A DNA stretch of 64,000 bases from Nemertoderma westbladi (lineage: Eukaryota > Xenacoelomorpha > Nemertodermatida > Nemertodermatidae): the NCBI GenBank assembly GCA_032718475.1, contig JAUCBJ010001865.1:1-64000 (forward strand). The letters are read 5' to 3'. Positions 47,213 to 58,100 of this stretch are shown here, piece by piece. The translations under genes were made by a program, and so were the position numbers. Below the pieces are notes generated by a model that searched no databases, was not told the origin of the DNA, and saw nothing but the letters and a program-made list of their open reading frames with translations. Position 1 is the first letter of the stretch. Every line of letters starts with the position of its first letter.

Positions 47213-47422
47213 TAATAAAGTTTATAAACTGAAAATGCTTCCTTGGTTTCTCTATCGTCCCCTCGAGTTCGTCTGTAAAGATGCATTCCATCAAATTCAT
47301 CTCTTACCGCGGGCATAGGTTCGTGCGCCTTCAGGTATTGCATGGTATGATACAAACGACTAATTTCAGTATCGGGGTCTTTGCTAATGTCTCCCGTATC
47401 ACACAAAGCGTCGTACGGGTAA
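46903..47422. repeat. Perfect 249-bp inverted repeat with 22-bp spacer
   Basis: The left arm 46903-47151 and the right arm 47174-47422 are exact reverse complements as far as read by eye. The spacer is 47152-47173. The transcript would fold into a long double-stranded hairpin. No mismatch was seen, so it arose recently, is kept by gene conversion, or is an assembly or cloning foldback artefact. Confidence 0.92.
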
Positions 47423-47525
47423 TAAGGAAAATCCCGAACCGATATTGGCGAGGTGTTCGAACCATCAACAACTACGCTACCAGGAAGGAGGGTATCCTTT
47501 ATCGAATCCATATCATTCGTTTGCT

Positions 47526-50459
47526 ATGACCGGACCAAAGGCGGGAGAAACTGTCGTTTACCCACCTAAGGTTGTTGAACCCGATGTATTTGAACTTACG
47601 CTGGAAGAGGCGAATCAGTCAACCCGCGAAAAGAAAGAAGCTCTTAGCCTATACAGAGCCTACAAGGCTTTCGAGAAAGGTGAGATGGAAGAATGGGGCG
47701 GAAGACTCGCGAGCCTACCTTACCATTGGACGTCACACGATCAAACTCCAGCTAAGGAGATGACACCGGAAGTTTTCGAGAGCATAAACTTTGCTCAAAA
47801 CGTTATTCAGAGACTACAGATTGCATCCCCGGAGAGGACAAGAGAAATGCAACCATATAGTACTTCAACTACGAAACCATTGAGTACGACACTCAATTTT
47901 CCTATTAGTATACCAGTCCGACAGGATACGACGTACGAAATACCCATCGTGGATCATCCAGAAATCATTTCAAACTTGGAGTTTCTTCCTGCAGTTGTTT
48001 TCAGCGATATGAGTAAGATATATGATTTACGTAGACATATTACTCAAAAGGTCGTGTACAACGTTCCACCTCATATTCAAGACTTTAAGGAACTGGATAG
48101 AGCTGGTGCCGATATAGCTCCGAGTAATTTGAAAGGATATTTAACCAAGACGATTCGTTTATGGATTGGAACCGGAACCTTCGAGTCGGATACAGATATT
48201 GCCGCGGATTGGCGAGGTAAGGTTATTCGTTTCGAAGATGATAAGGACATAGAGAAGATTTGGCAACCTTCGGAAGAATTGTTGGATGAATGGAATAGGA
48301 CGTTTAGATCGTTTCAGGAAAATGGTTACATGTTTTACGATAACGAGGGCGGCAGTCATCAACAGAGTTTGACTTCTAAGACTATACAAATTAGAGCGGC
48401 GGACGGAGTCCTGCACGTTTTCAGTAGACAGAGGAGCGACAAACGAATGCCGATACCTCCAGCGAATACAAAGCGACACCATCTTATCACTGACATAGTA
48501 AAGAAGATGGACCAAGCTTGTAATATCGACGCTAGAATGCTACCGAAGATGGTAAGAAACATGATTTTAGATAAAACTGTTGTAAAGATTGGATCAGGAG
48601 TAAGGGAGGACTTAATTAGCGACTTCGCCGGCATGACGGACAGCGATGACCGACTACCGACACCTTACGTCGACACTCGACCTCTTATTTTGTGGTCTAT
48701 AGAACAGGGATATTTTCGTGAGTATAATACTCAGAAGACTGGAACTGGATACATTTCCTACCTGTTATTCAATTGGGATTATAAGGAAAGTAAGAGAACC
48801 AAGTATATTGAGACTTATGGAGAAGGTGATACTCCAGATATGAGTGAGTTTGAATCACAGCTTAAATGGAGAGGATGCGTGTATTGGGCTATTACGTCAC
48901 CTCCAAGAGCGGTCTTACAATATTATTTAGCAATAGAGTCGTCAGTGAATGTTTGCCTAATCGCCGACATTGTGTCTCGGACTCTCAAAAGACATCCACT
49001 TTGTCTCGGAGAAGATCATACGTTCTACATGGAAGGGAGAATTCATACCGACGTGTTTAGACGATTCCTTGAACCCTTCTACAACTCCGACGCTCAGTGT
49101 AATGCCTTTACTCGAGCAGGATTTAGTATATTTCGAGACGTGTATCTTCGCTGTGCGGGATCTCTTATCGAAAGACCATCTATGTTTACATTGTTACCCT
49201 ATGAAGGAGAACGTATCGTGGAGATTACGGATGAATCACGGCAGACGCGCGCGCCTATCGGTCACCTTGGTGATGATTTCGAAGTAACTACTACGATCAC
49301 TGACGATCCTTTAGAGGAACTTCTTGAGATAGAAAGGAACCTCCCGAAGAAATCTCAGACGGAGATTCGACAACTTGAAGCAACAGATGCTATAGTTTGT
49401 ATACAACCTTCAGAAACCTACCAACCCATAGATCCAGATGATTACGATTATAGTGTGGGAGGAAGCGCTCGACCGATTGGAGATCTTATATACGAACGAG
49501 TGTGGTACCCTGCCAATACGATGTGTGGTAAATGTGGCGTCGCTGGACATCATATGACCAAGTGCAGTGGAAAGCACATTACTACGACTCAGCTAATCTG
49601 TGGATGGTGTGGAGATCAAGGGTCTCATACCTTTTATACTTGCTGGAGATTTATGGCTCAATGTACTTATTGCAATATAAAGGGACATCGAGCATCTGAA
49701 TGCCAACTAAGAGACATACCTTATGAACACGAATCTGTAAAACTCGTGAGAAAATTATTCGATGAGTGGGAAGATTTAGCCGACGAACATGTATCGGCAC
49801 AAAGAAGACGGTTTCCGATGAGGGCGCATCTTGGATTTTGGGCGGTAAATCCCCAAACGATGATGTCGGAAGGATACATCTCCGCTATGCCCCAATATGA
49901 CGAACTTATCGAGGTAGTCGATATTTTGCCCCACGACAGTGGATTCCGAGTAGTGCGCGAGTATCTGTTACAGATTCACCCGGATAACAAAAACACGTGG
50001 AATTTTCAGAAAGTCGTTAATCGCATCACGTATGGTGAATTCGATCGTTTCCGAACTGAAAAGCGGAATAAAGGAGCTTGGTTAACCGTCGCATGGGCGT
50101 ACCGAGCCGCGTTTTACCACAAACGTATACGAGCGAGCGTATTCGAGGAAGAGGAGGTCCTAGAGGCGACAAATATACCAGCCACTCCGGTTGCGCCGTC
50201 TGCACGTCACCCTCGGGAGGACGGACAGGGTAGGATCATACGGGTCCAGAAAGTGGGCCAACAGTTAAAGAAGTCTATTAATATAGAAGAACGCAAGGGA
50301 GCTGAGCCGACCATTCGAATTACTCGGGATACGGTATCGCTTCCTAGAGAACCAATAGGAGGATCGGGACATACACCAGCTGATCAAAGGGGGCGCAAGC
50401 TACTCTTGGGTCTGCGTCGTCCGCTTCCCGCGCGTTCCCAGACGTTCTACCAACTGTAG
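47526..50459 (+). CDS. Retrotransposon ORF E: RNase D-like exonuclease domain and three CCHC zinc knuckles
   Basis: The frame encodes about 977 residues from ATG 47526 (MTGPKAGETVVYPP); the frame is open further upstream, but that part crosses the inverted repeat. Residues ~265-480 show the layout of a DEDDy (RNase D/WRN-type) 3'-5' exonuclease. There is an Asp-x-Glu motif in MFYDNEGG (D272, E274) followed by TIQIRAADGVLHVF. VVKIGSGVREDL (D362) comes next, and YYLAIES (Y467, E471) falls where the family has YxxxD. Residues ~666-722 hold three CCHC knuckles: CGKCGVAGHHMTKC, CGWCGDQGSHTFYTC (one extra residue) and CTYCNIKGHRASEC. No signal peptide or membrane segment is seen, so it is not an envelope protein. 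The position after pol is where other BEL/Pao elements sometimes carry env. A Ser/Arg-rich tail continues in another frame to 50653. Confidence 0.72.
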   Translation: MTGPKAGETVVYPPKVVEPDVFELTLEEANQSTREKKEALSLYRAYKAFEKGEMEEWGGRLASLPYHWTSHDQTPAKEMTPEVFESINFAQNVIQRLQIASPERTREMQPYSTSTTKPLSTTLNFPISIPVRQDTTYEIPIVDHPEIISNLEFLPAVVFSDMSKIYDLRRHITQKVVYNVPPHIQDFKELDRAGADIAPSNLKGYLTKTIRLWIGTGTFESDTDIAADWRGKVIRFEDDKDIEKIWQPSEELLDEWNRTFRSFQENGYMFYDNEGGSHQQSLTSKTIQIRAADGVLHVFSRQRSDKRMPIPPANTKRHHLITDIVKKMDQACNIDARMLPKMVRNMILDKTVVKIGSGVREDLISDFAGMTDSDDRLPTPYVDTRPLILWSIEQGYFREYNTQKTGTGYISYLLFNWDYKESKRTKYIETYGEGDTPDMSEFESQLKWRGCVYWAITSPPRAVLQYYLAIESSVNVCLIADIVSRTLKRHPLCLGEDHTFYMEGRIHTDVFRRFLEPFYNSDAQCNAFTRAGFSIFRDVYLRCAGSLIERPSMFTLLPYEGERIVEITDESRQTRAPIGHLGDDFEVTTTITDDPLEELLEIERNLPKKSQTEIRQLEATDAIVCIQPSETYQPIDPDDYDYSVGGSARPIGDLIYERVWYPANTMCGKCGVAGHHMTKCSGKHITTTQLICGWCGDQGSHTFYTCWRFMAQCTYCNIKGHRASECQLRDIPYEHESVKLVRKLFDEWEDLADEHVSAQRRRFPMRAHLGFWAVNPQTMMSEGYISAMPQYDELIEVVDILPHDSGFRVVREYLLQIHPDNKNTWNFQKVVNRITYGEFDRFRTEKRNKGAWLTVAWAYRAAFYHKRIRASVFEEEEVLEATNIPATPVAPSARHPREDGQGRIIRVQKVGQQLKKSINIEERKGAEPTIRITRDTVSLPREPIGGSGHTPADQRGRKLLLGLRRPLPARSQTFYQL

Positions 50460-50653
50460 TGACAACTGATCGGTCACGAGGAATCGGTCGAGGTTTTGGG
50501 ATGCCAAATAGACGAATTTGCGAGGAAATAGTCGCACCGTCTCTCAACGTCCAAACGAAACCAGTGACTCGCCCCACGAGTCCCATATCGCGAGCAAAGT
50601 CACCTGTGCGCAGTTTTCGAGGACGCGGCAGGGCTCGATCAACTAAGCGATAA
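50460..50653 (+). pseudogene. Out-of-frame Ser/Arg-rich tail of ORF E
   Basis: From about 50390 to 50653 a different frame reads a Ser/Arg/Gly-rich sequence (SPISRAKSPVRSFRGRGRA) typical of a nucleic-acid-binding tail. The ORF E frame stops at 50459. A length change in the G-run near 50390 is a likely cause; whether it is a real mutation or a sequencing error is unknown. Confidence 0.5.
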
Positions 50654-51548
50654 AAGGGAGGGCAAGGGTGGACGGAAGACTCGTGAGCCTTTCTTATGAT
50701 TTTGTGATTTATTTGAATTTATATTTATATTTGTGTTTATTCCGAACTTAAGCAATTTGTATTGTTCCGAATTTATGAAATTTAGAAAGTTTATATTTAG
50801 AAGGGACTTATATTTGAAAGATTTATGTTTCATATTTGAGATGCAAAGGAGTTTATATTATTCTAAACTTATGCAGTTTATATTTATATTTAGTAAAGAT
50901 TTATATTTGTAAGAATTTATATTTTATATTTGTAATTATTCCGAACTTATGCAATTTATATTGTTCCGAATACTATGCAATTTATATCTTATAAGCAGTA
51001 TTTGTATTTACAGTGAAATAGAAAGTAAGAGTAGATGGAAGACTCGTGTGCCTTTCTTATAGTTTCATTTGTAAAGTGTTATATTTTGTATTTAGAAAGT
51101 TTTATAGTTAGAAAGTTTTGTACTTAGAAAGACTCATATTTGTAATTATTCCGAACTTATGCAATCTACATTTAGGCACGAAAGTATTTGTAATTATTTG
51201 AATTTATGCAATATTTGAGATGCAATAGTAGATGGAAGACTCGCGAGCCTTTCTTATGATTTTCATTTATTTGTATTTGTAATTGTTTGAATTTATGCAA
51301 TATTGAGATGCAATAGATTTATATTGGTGAATTTAATTTAGATTTATATTGTACTTACTCAGTAAAGCCTTAACTACGTAAAGTTTGAATTTGTAATTAT
51401 TTTGTATCGAATCATTATGTAGAAAGGAAGTATTGTTTGAAATTTAATTGTAAATATGTAAGTACGCCCTAAGTATTCTATAGTTTGATTGATTATTGGT
51501 GAAAACCGTATATTTTATGCACGATAATATCCTGTATTCATGGAGCGG
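50654..51548 (+). other. Retrotransposon 3' non-coding region with AT-rich repeats
   Basis: Three copies of the GGAAGACT motif (50674, 51037, 51234), each followed by TTTCTTAT, alternate with repeated TTATGCAATTTATA and TTGTAATTATTCCGAAC words. A short purine stretch GGAGCGG directly precedes the 3' LTR and is the only polypurine-tract candidate. Confidence 0.6.
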
Positions 51549-53474
51549 TATAGAATTATATTCCCTAAATGCCGTGGATTTTCAAAATTTTATTTTATTC
51601 GAATTAACTTGTTAAAAGATTACTTTGAGTCCTCATTTGTATTGCTATTTCTATTTGTACGCCTATTATTCAAGTGGTTCAGTAGCTCAGTCGGTAGAGC
51701 GTTGGAAATTATATATGTAGTAGGTATTGAGTTCGAATCCTAGTAAGTGCGAATTATTTTTTGTGCAGAATTTCAACTCATTTAAATTGACCGCTACAAA
51801 TTAAATTGCATTTGTCTGTACCTAGATTAGCCAATGAGACTGTAGTTATTAGATTGTAACCAATGTCGTGCAAATTATATATTAGCTGGACCAATAGCTA
51901 TCTTTAAAAACCTGTTAGAACCTATAGAACAATCGAGAATTTTCTCGATTGATTGCGGCACAAATTTGGTATATAAAGGTGCGATTTGTTCATTAGTTAT
52001 CTAATCAATCACTCACTTATCTTCACTCTCTCTTAACTACTTCTATTCAGAATACATTGTTTATTGTATTATAGTTATTGTTTGATTTTGTAATAAAAGT
52101 TAGAAATACTTGTCACATCAGCCTTTTCTATCTGTTTTACCATGATTCACTACGGTGAACACTCTTAGGAACAGGATGGCCGGCTAGAGATCGGGCCGCA
52201 GCAATGAACGGGAACATCAAGGGAATGTAGACAGGAGACAACCCGCAATACCACCTTAGTTATTCGCCCATCGCCTGAAAGGTTAGACAGCGTTTGACGC
52301 CTTGCTACCTAAGCGTAAGACCAAAGATCAAAGGTAGAAGTAGTGACACGCTGTAAGCCTAAAATTACATCTTAGGGACTGTACTGTCTTAATTCAGGAA
52401 AAAACCACAGTAGACCTTCACATTCCTACGGGGGGGGGGGGGGGGGGGGGGAGAGCGCAGGCAGAGATACTAGTACGCAGATAGGACGTAGGCACACCGG
52501 TACGAAGCATACACATTGGTAGGGTGCAGCAAACTGTACGCCTAACTCTTGCTAAGTGCAGGTGCGTCTGTGACTATTTGTAGTACAACGGTGTCCATTG
52601 CATTAGAACTTGTAGGCTAGGAGGGTTGCTGTGTTTCACCTGAATTAGGATTGTACCGTTCAGGCGGTAGGGCAGTTTACTACTAGGCGCAAATAAATCG
52701 AGGCTATTAGGGATATACTAACATCTACCGTGTCCCCGCCAACGTCCTGATAGGAAGTTACCCAGCCTACCTAGGTGACTAAAATTCTAGATAGGACGCC
52801 AGGATAGCTATTAGTAACAGTACGCCTACTGTAGTAAACTAACACATTTCTTCTTAGTATTAGGGACCTGGTAAATTAAAAATTGCCGAATTCTGGGCGT
52901 AGCATTAACCTTATGCCTGAATTTGAGTCCTGGAAATACGCAAGAGGGGAAGGAACCTTATTATTCGTGAGTATTGGACCTACAAGTTGCAAAATTAGAA
53001 TATTCGTAAAATGCACACCGTACCCAGTAATTATATATGTGAAGGAGCAAAACTGCTTTGACTGTTCAGAATTAACACACGCGCGTTAGAAATTATTTAC
53101 ACCTCAAAATATATAAAAATTAACTTTCGTCCTTACTGTGCTTTGCCCGCTAGTTAGACATCTCCAAATCTCTGCCTCTGTACCTAGCTAGCGTCCCTTT
53201 TGCCCAACCATATAAATCACACCGCGGCAAAGTATACGAGCCCTTTAGTCCGTCAGTGAGTCAGCCTGATTTTAGGATTCGCTGCGCGGGATTTTGTTTT
53301 ATCGAAGTTTGTCTGCTCGTAGACTGTTTTCTGCCTCACCGGTTATAAGAGATCGATACTGCAATATATTCGCTTACTTAGAGTTTACTGTTTTGGTGAG
53401 AAGGTCGGATTTATGATTTGATTCACAAACTTTACAGTAGGATATTGCAGGTATTGTTACCGTCTCTTCGAATA
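51549..53474 (+). repeat. 3' LTR, 1926 bp
   Basis: It is collinear with the 5' LTR. Differences seen are about five substitutions (for example ATATGAAGG/ATATAAAGG, CCGGATAG/CCGGCTAG, GTTCGACG/GTTTGACG, TTACGACT/TTACTACT, CTCATAG/CTCGTAG) and a longer G-run. That is about 0.26% divergence. Confidence 0.96.
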
Positions 53475-54147
53475 TTTTCATAATTTAGTCGTACTTAATG
53501 TATGTTTCTTAATTACTAACAACTGATATAAAACAAATAATAATTACTGGCAAAATTACAAAAATAAAAGAAAACATGATGATTCCTGCCGGGCATTTTG
53601 CTTTCTTTCCTTAGGTAAAACAAAAAAGAGGCAGATAGGGGGCTGGGGTTGGGGGGTTGGTTGACTGTGGATGGAAACAAAATTCCTTCCGTTCCGGGGT
53701 AAAATTGACTAAAATAACAAGTGATTACTCCAAAAATGTAACAGTAACATGTTACAACGTGCCATGCAACTGTAACCTGCTCCTTTCCCTTAATTTATAA
53801 ATTAGTAACATTTAGACGATATATTAATTCGCCAAGATAGGATTTGTGCCTCTCCTGTCTCAAAATAAGACTCCCTATTATGATGAATAATTACTTTAAA
53901 ACATCAGACAGTATAATATTTTGATGGTGACATTGTGATATTAATGGTTAATATTATATAACAAATTGATGATTGAAATTGATTGATTGAAATTGATTGA
54001 TTGATAGATCTACAATAAAGTTTATAGCACTTTCTATAATTCTGGTTTTTGATATCAGATGATCGAATATTTCAATAATTTCATACAATATAAGTAACAA
54101 TTGATTTTTAGATCTTATGTAGTATTATCATTTCAATAATAATCAAT
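53475..54147. other. Intronic sequence between LTR element and LINE fragment
   Basis: It starts with the target duplication TTTTC. It contains GTAACCTGCTCCTTTCCCT near 53776, shared with the MITE-like element at 866-1146, and a GATT-rich run near 53965-54005. No gene is present. Confidence 0.55.
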
Positions 54148-54802
54148 ACTACTACTACTAAGTCGAGCGAACTCGGACAGCGGAAATGAGATCCTTCCAG
54201 GCTTCCCGATTCTCCAACTACTACTACTAGGTCGAGCGAATTCGGACAGCGGAAATGAGATCCTTCCAGGATTCCCGATTCTCCAACTACTACTACTAGG
54301 TCGAGCGAATTCGGACAGCGGAAATGAGATCCTTCCAGGATTCCCGATTCTCCAACTACTACTACTAAGTCGAGCGAACTCGGACAGCGGAAATGAGATC
54401 CTTCCAGGCTTCCCGATTCTCCAACTACTACTACTAGGTCGAGCGAACTCGGACAGTGGAAATGAGATCCTTCCAGGCTTCCCGATTCTCCATAGTTGTC
54501 GCAATTTCGTTTCTCCCAAGTTCAGTATCCCTTTCAAGTTGATCTATATATGTTATAGCCGGTCGTCCACGACTACGCTTTCCATGAGTTGGTTGCCAGA
54601 AAAGTAGATCTGGTATGACCTCGTCTTTACTTCGCCAGCAGTGCCCACTGAATCTTAATCTGCGTTCACGGAGGGTGGTTGATACAGGTGGTATTGTACC
54701 ATAAAGCTCGGCGTTTGTAATGTGTTGTCCCCAGTTGATGTTTATGGCTGCCCTTAGTAGTCTTGTGTAGCAGCCATCAATTAATTCGTAGTTCAAGTGA
54801 TT
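54148..54802 (-). mobile_element. LINE 3' fragment with amplified tail, reverse orientation
   Basis: On the - strand it reads the C-terminal RT region of the same LINE family (RRLRFSGHCWRS, HGKRSRGRPAITYIDQLE, NREAWKDLISTVR), ending in a (TAG)n tail. The last ~60 bases plus tail are repeated in tandem five times at 54150-54494. Confidence 0.92.
54150..54494 (-). repeat. 69-bp tandem repeat of the LINE 3' terminus, 5 copies
   Basis: GTCGAGCG starts at 54162, 54231, 54300, 54369 and 54438, an exact 69-bp period. Each unit is the last ~58 coding bases of the LINE plus its (TAG)n tail. Small variants (GAACTC/GAATTC, AGGCTT/AGGATT) are shared between units. Confidence 0.95.
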
Positions 54803-55131
54803 GTATCCTTGTATCCTATCTTTGGTTTTTGTGTCTATTGTTATGATTTTACTCTACAGTAGCGTTGTTAATATTTCGCATTAACAATAAAATTCAAGCA
54901 TTAACACGTTGCTACGGAAACTGGTGCCGTTTCCAGGTAGTTTTTTTGGTAATATCAGAGGCGTTGTCGAATGAAAGTTCTCTTGTTTGTACTTAACATG
55001 TGTACAAATTAATGAACTTGACACCTTAACAATGAACCTTGACAACTTAACAAATGTACGATTATACAATTGTACGATTGTCAAATGTACGTATGATCAG
55101 ATTACCTGATTACCCAATGGGTGCATTGACA
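54803..55131. other. Intronic sequence without recognised features
   Basis: The last ~70 bp contain GTACGATT/TACGATTG repeats. Nothing else was seen. Confidence 0.5.
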
Positions 55132-58100
55132 CTAGCTCCACTCATACTTACCGTAACTACCCAAGGAGTGGCCCAGCTCCCACTCAAACTTACCGTAACT
55201 ACCCAAGGAGTGTCCCAGGCCAGCTCCCACTCATACTTACCGAACTACCCAAGGAGTGGTCCAGCTCCCACTCATACTTACCGGACTACCCAAGGAGTGG
55301 CCCAGCTCCCACTCATACTTACCTGACTACCCAAGGAGTGGTCCAGCTCCCACTCATACTTACCGGACTACCCAAGGAGTGGTCCAGCTCCCACTCATAC
55401 TTACCGGACTACCCAAGGAGTGGCCCAGCGCCCACTCATACTTACCGGACTACCCAAGGAGTGGCCCAGCGCCCACTCATACTTACCGTAACTACCCAAG
55501 GAGTGGCCCAGCTCCCACTCATACTTACCGGACTACCCAAGGAGTAGTCCAGCTCCCACTCATACTTACCGGACTACCCAAGGAGTGGCCCAGCGCCCAC
55601 TCATACTTACCGGACTACCCAAGGAGTGGCCCAGCGCCCACTCATACTTAACTGGACTACCCAAGGAGTGGTCCCGCTCCCACTCATACTTACCGTAACT
55701 ACCCAAGGAGTGGCCCAGCTCCCACTCATACTTACCGGACTACCCAAGGAGTGGTCCAGCTCCCACTCATACTTACCGGACTACCCAAGGAGTGGTCCAG
55801 CTCCCACTCATACTTAACTGGACTACCCAAGGAGTGGTCCCGCTCCCACTCACTCATACTTACCGGACTACCCAAGGAGTGGTCCAGCTCCCACTCATAC
55901 TTACCGGACTACCCAAGGAGTGGTCCAGCGCCCCCTCATACTTAACTGGACTACCCAAGGAGTGGTCCCGCTCCCACTCATACTTACCGGACTACCCAAG
56001 GAGTGGTCCAGCTCCCACTCATACTTACCGGACTACCCAAGGAGTGGCCCAGCGCCCACTCATACTTACCGGACTACCCAAGGAGTGGCCCAGCGCCCAC
56101 TCATACTTACCGTAACTACCCAAGGAGTGGCCCAGCTCCCACTCATACTTACCGGACTACCCAAGGAGTGGCCCAGCGCCCACTCATACTTACCGGACTA
56201 CCCAAGGAGTGGCCCAGCGCCCACTCATACTTAACTGGACTACCCAAGGAGTGGTCCAGCTCCCACTCATACTTACCGGACTACCCAAGGAGTGGTCCAG
56301 CTCCCACTCATACTTACCGGACTACCCAAGGAGTGGCCCAGCTCCCACTCATACTTACCGGACTACCCAAGGAGTGGTCCAGCTCCCACTCATACTTACC
56401 GTAACTACCCAAGGAGTGGCCCAGCTCCCACTCAAACTTAACTGGACTACCCAAGGAGTGGCCCAGCTCCCACTCATAGTTACCGAACTACCCAAGGAGT
56501 GGCCCAGCGCCCACTCATACTTACCGGACTACCCAAGGAGTGGCCCAGCGCCCACTCATACTTACCGTAACTACCCAAGGAGTGGCCCAGCTCCCACTCA
56601 AACTTAACTGGACTACCCAAGGAGTGGCCCAGCTCCCACTCATAGTTACCGAACTACCCAAGGAGTGGCCCAGCGCCCACTCATACTTACCGGACTACCC
56701 AAGGAGTGGTCCAGCTCCCACTCATACTTACCGTAACTACCCAAGGAGTGGCCCAGCTCCCACTCAAACTTAACTGGACTACCCAAGGAGTGGCCCAGCT
56801 CCCACTCATAGTTACCGAACTACCCAAGGAGTGGCCCAGCGCCCACTCATACTTACTGTAACTACCCAAGGAGTGGCCCAGCTCCCACTCATACTTACCG
56901 GACTACCCAAGGAGTGGCCCAGCGCCCACTCATACTTACCGGACTACCCAAGGAGTGGCCCAGCGCCCACTCATACTTACCGTAACTACCCAAGGAGTGG
57001 CCCAGCTCCCACTCATACTTACCGGACTACCCAAGGAGTGGTCCCGCTCCCACTCATACTTACCGGACTACCCAAGGAGTGGTCCAGCTCCCACTCATAC
57101 TTACCGGACTACCCAAGGAGTGGTCCAGCGCCCCCTCATACTTAACTGGACTACCCAAGGAGTGGTCCCGCTCCCACTCATACTTACCGGACTACCCAAG
57201 GAGTGGTCCAGCTCCCACTCATACTTACCGGACTACCCAAGGAGTGGCCCAGCGCCCACTCATACTTACCGGACTACCCAAGGAGTGGCCCAGCGCCCAC
57301 TCATACTTACCGTAACTACCCAAGGAGTGGCCCAGCTCCCACTCATACTTACCGGACTACCCAAGGAGTGGTCCAGCTCCCACTCATACTTACCGGACTA
57401 CCCAAGGAGTGGCCCAGCTCCCACTCATACTTACCGGACTACCCAAGGAGTGGTCCAGCTCCCACTCATACTTACCGTAACTACCCAAGGAGTGGCCCAG
57501 CTCCCACTCAAACTTAACTGGACTACCCAAGGAGTGGCCCAGCTCCCACTCATAGTTACCGAACTACCCAAGGAGTGGCCCAGCGCCCACTCATACTTAC
57601 CTGACTACCCAAGGAGTGGCCCAGCGCCCACTCATACTTACCGTAACTACCCAAGGAGTGGCCCAGCTCCCACTCAAACTTAACTGGACTACCCAAGGAG
57701 TGGCCCAGCTCCCACTCATAGTTACCGAACTACCCAAGGAGTGGCCCAGCGCCCACTCATACTTACCGGACTACCCAAGGAGTGGTCCAGCTCCCACTCA
57801 TACTTACCGTAACTACCCAAGGAGTGGCCCAGCTCCCACTCAAACTTAACTGGACTACCCAAGGAGTGGCCCAGCTCCCACTCATAGTTACCGAACTACC
57901 CAAGGAGTGGCCCAGCGCCCACTCATACTTACTGTAACTACCCAAGGAGTGGCCCAGCTCCCACTCATACTTACCGGACTACCCAAGGAGTGGCCCAGCG
58001 CCCACTCATACTTACCGGACTACCCAAGGAGTGGCCCAGCGCCCACTCATACTTACCGTAACTACCCAAGGAGTGGCCCAGCTCCCACTCATACTTACCG

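Larger units (their letters stand above)
37615..51250 (+). repeat. Ten dispersed copies of the GGAAGACTYGYGAGCCT near-palindrome
   Basis: Copies start at 37615, 39318, 39402, 41887, 43918, 46296, 47700, 50674, 51037 and 51234, each 17 bases, all in the internal region and none in the LTRs. The core CTCGCGAG is a perfect palindrome and the 14-base AGACTCGCGAGCCT has one mismatch. Coding copies are read in different frames: KTREPTE (37615), KTCEPTE (39318, 39402) and GRLASL (41887, 43918, 47700). The others are non-coding. Non-coding copies share a longer tail, TTTCTTA. Confidence 0.9.
34796..53474 (+). mobile_element. Complete giant BEL/Pao-type LTR retrotransposon (18.7 kb)
   Basis: Two LTRs (34796-36715 and 51549-53474) enclose Gag-like, Pol and extra ORFs. 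TTTTC directly precedes the left LTR (34791-34795) and directly follows the right LTR (53475-53479), a 5-bp target duplication. The pol order protease, RT, RNase H, integrase and the DUF1759-like N-terminus are those of the BEL/Pao superfamily. Most BEL/Pao elements are about 5-9 kb, so this one is very large, through long LTRs, expanded linkers and an extra 3' ORF. It lies in the 28.5-kb intron of the ADAM10-like gene in the opposite orientation. No clear tRNA primer-binding site (TGG start) or long polypurine tract was seen at the usual places. Confidence 0.93.

Noticed and set aside
47161-47511. 116-codon - strand frame
   Set aside because: Most of it mirrors the + strand ORF through the inverted repeat. 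It is noted as evidence on the hairpin's origin but not called a gene.
47526-50459. Envelope gene in the position after pol
   Set aside because: There is no signal peptide, transmembrane segment or fusion-type region; zinc knuckles point to nucleic-acid binding.
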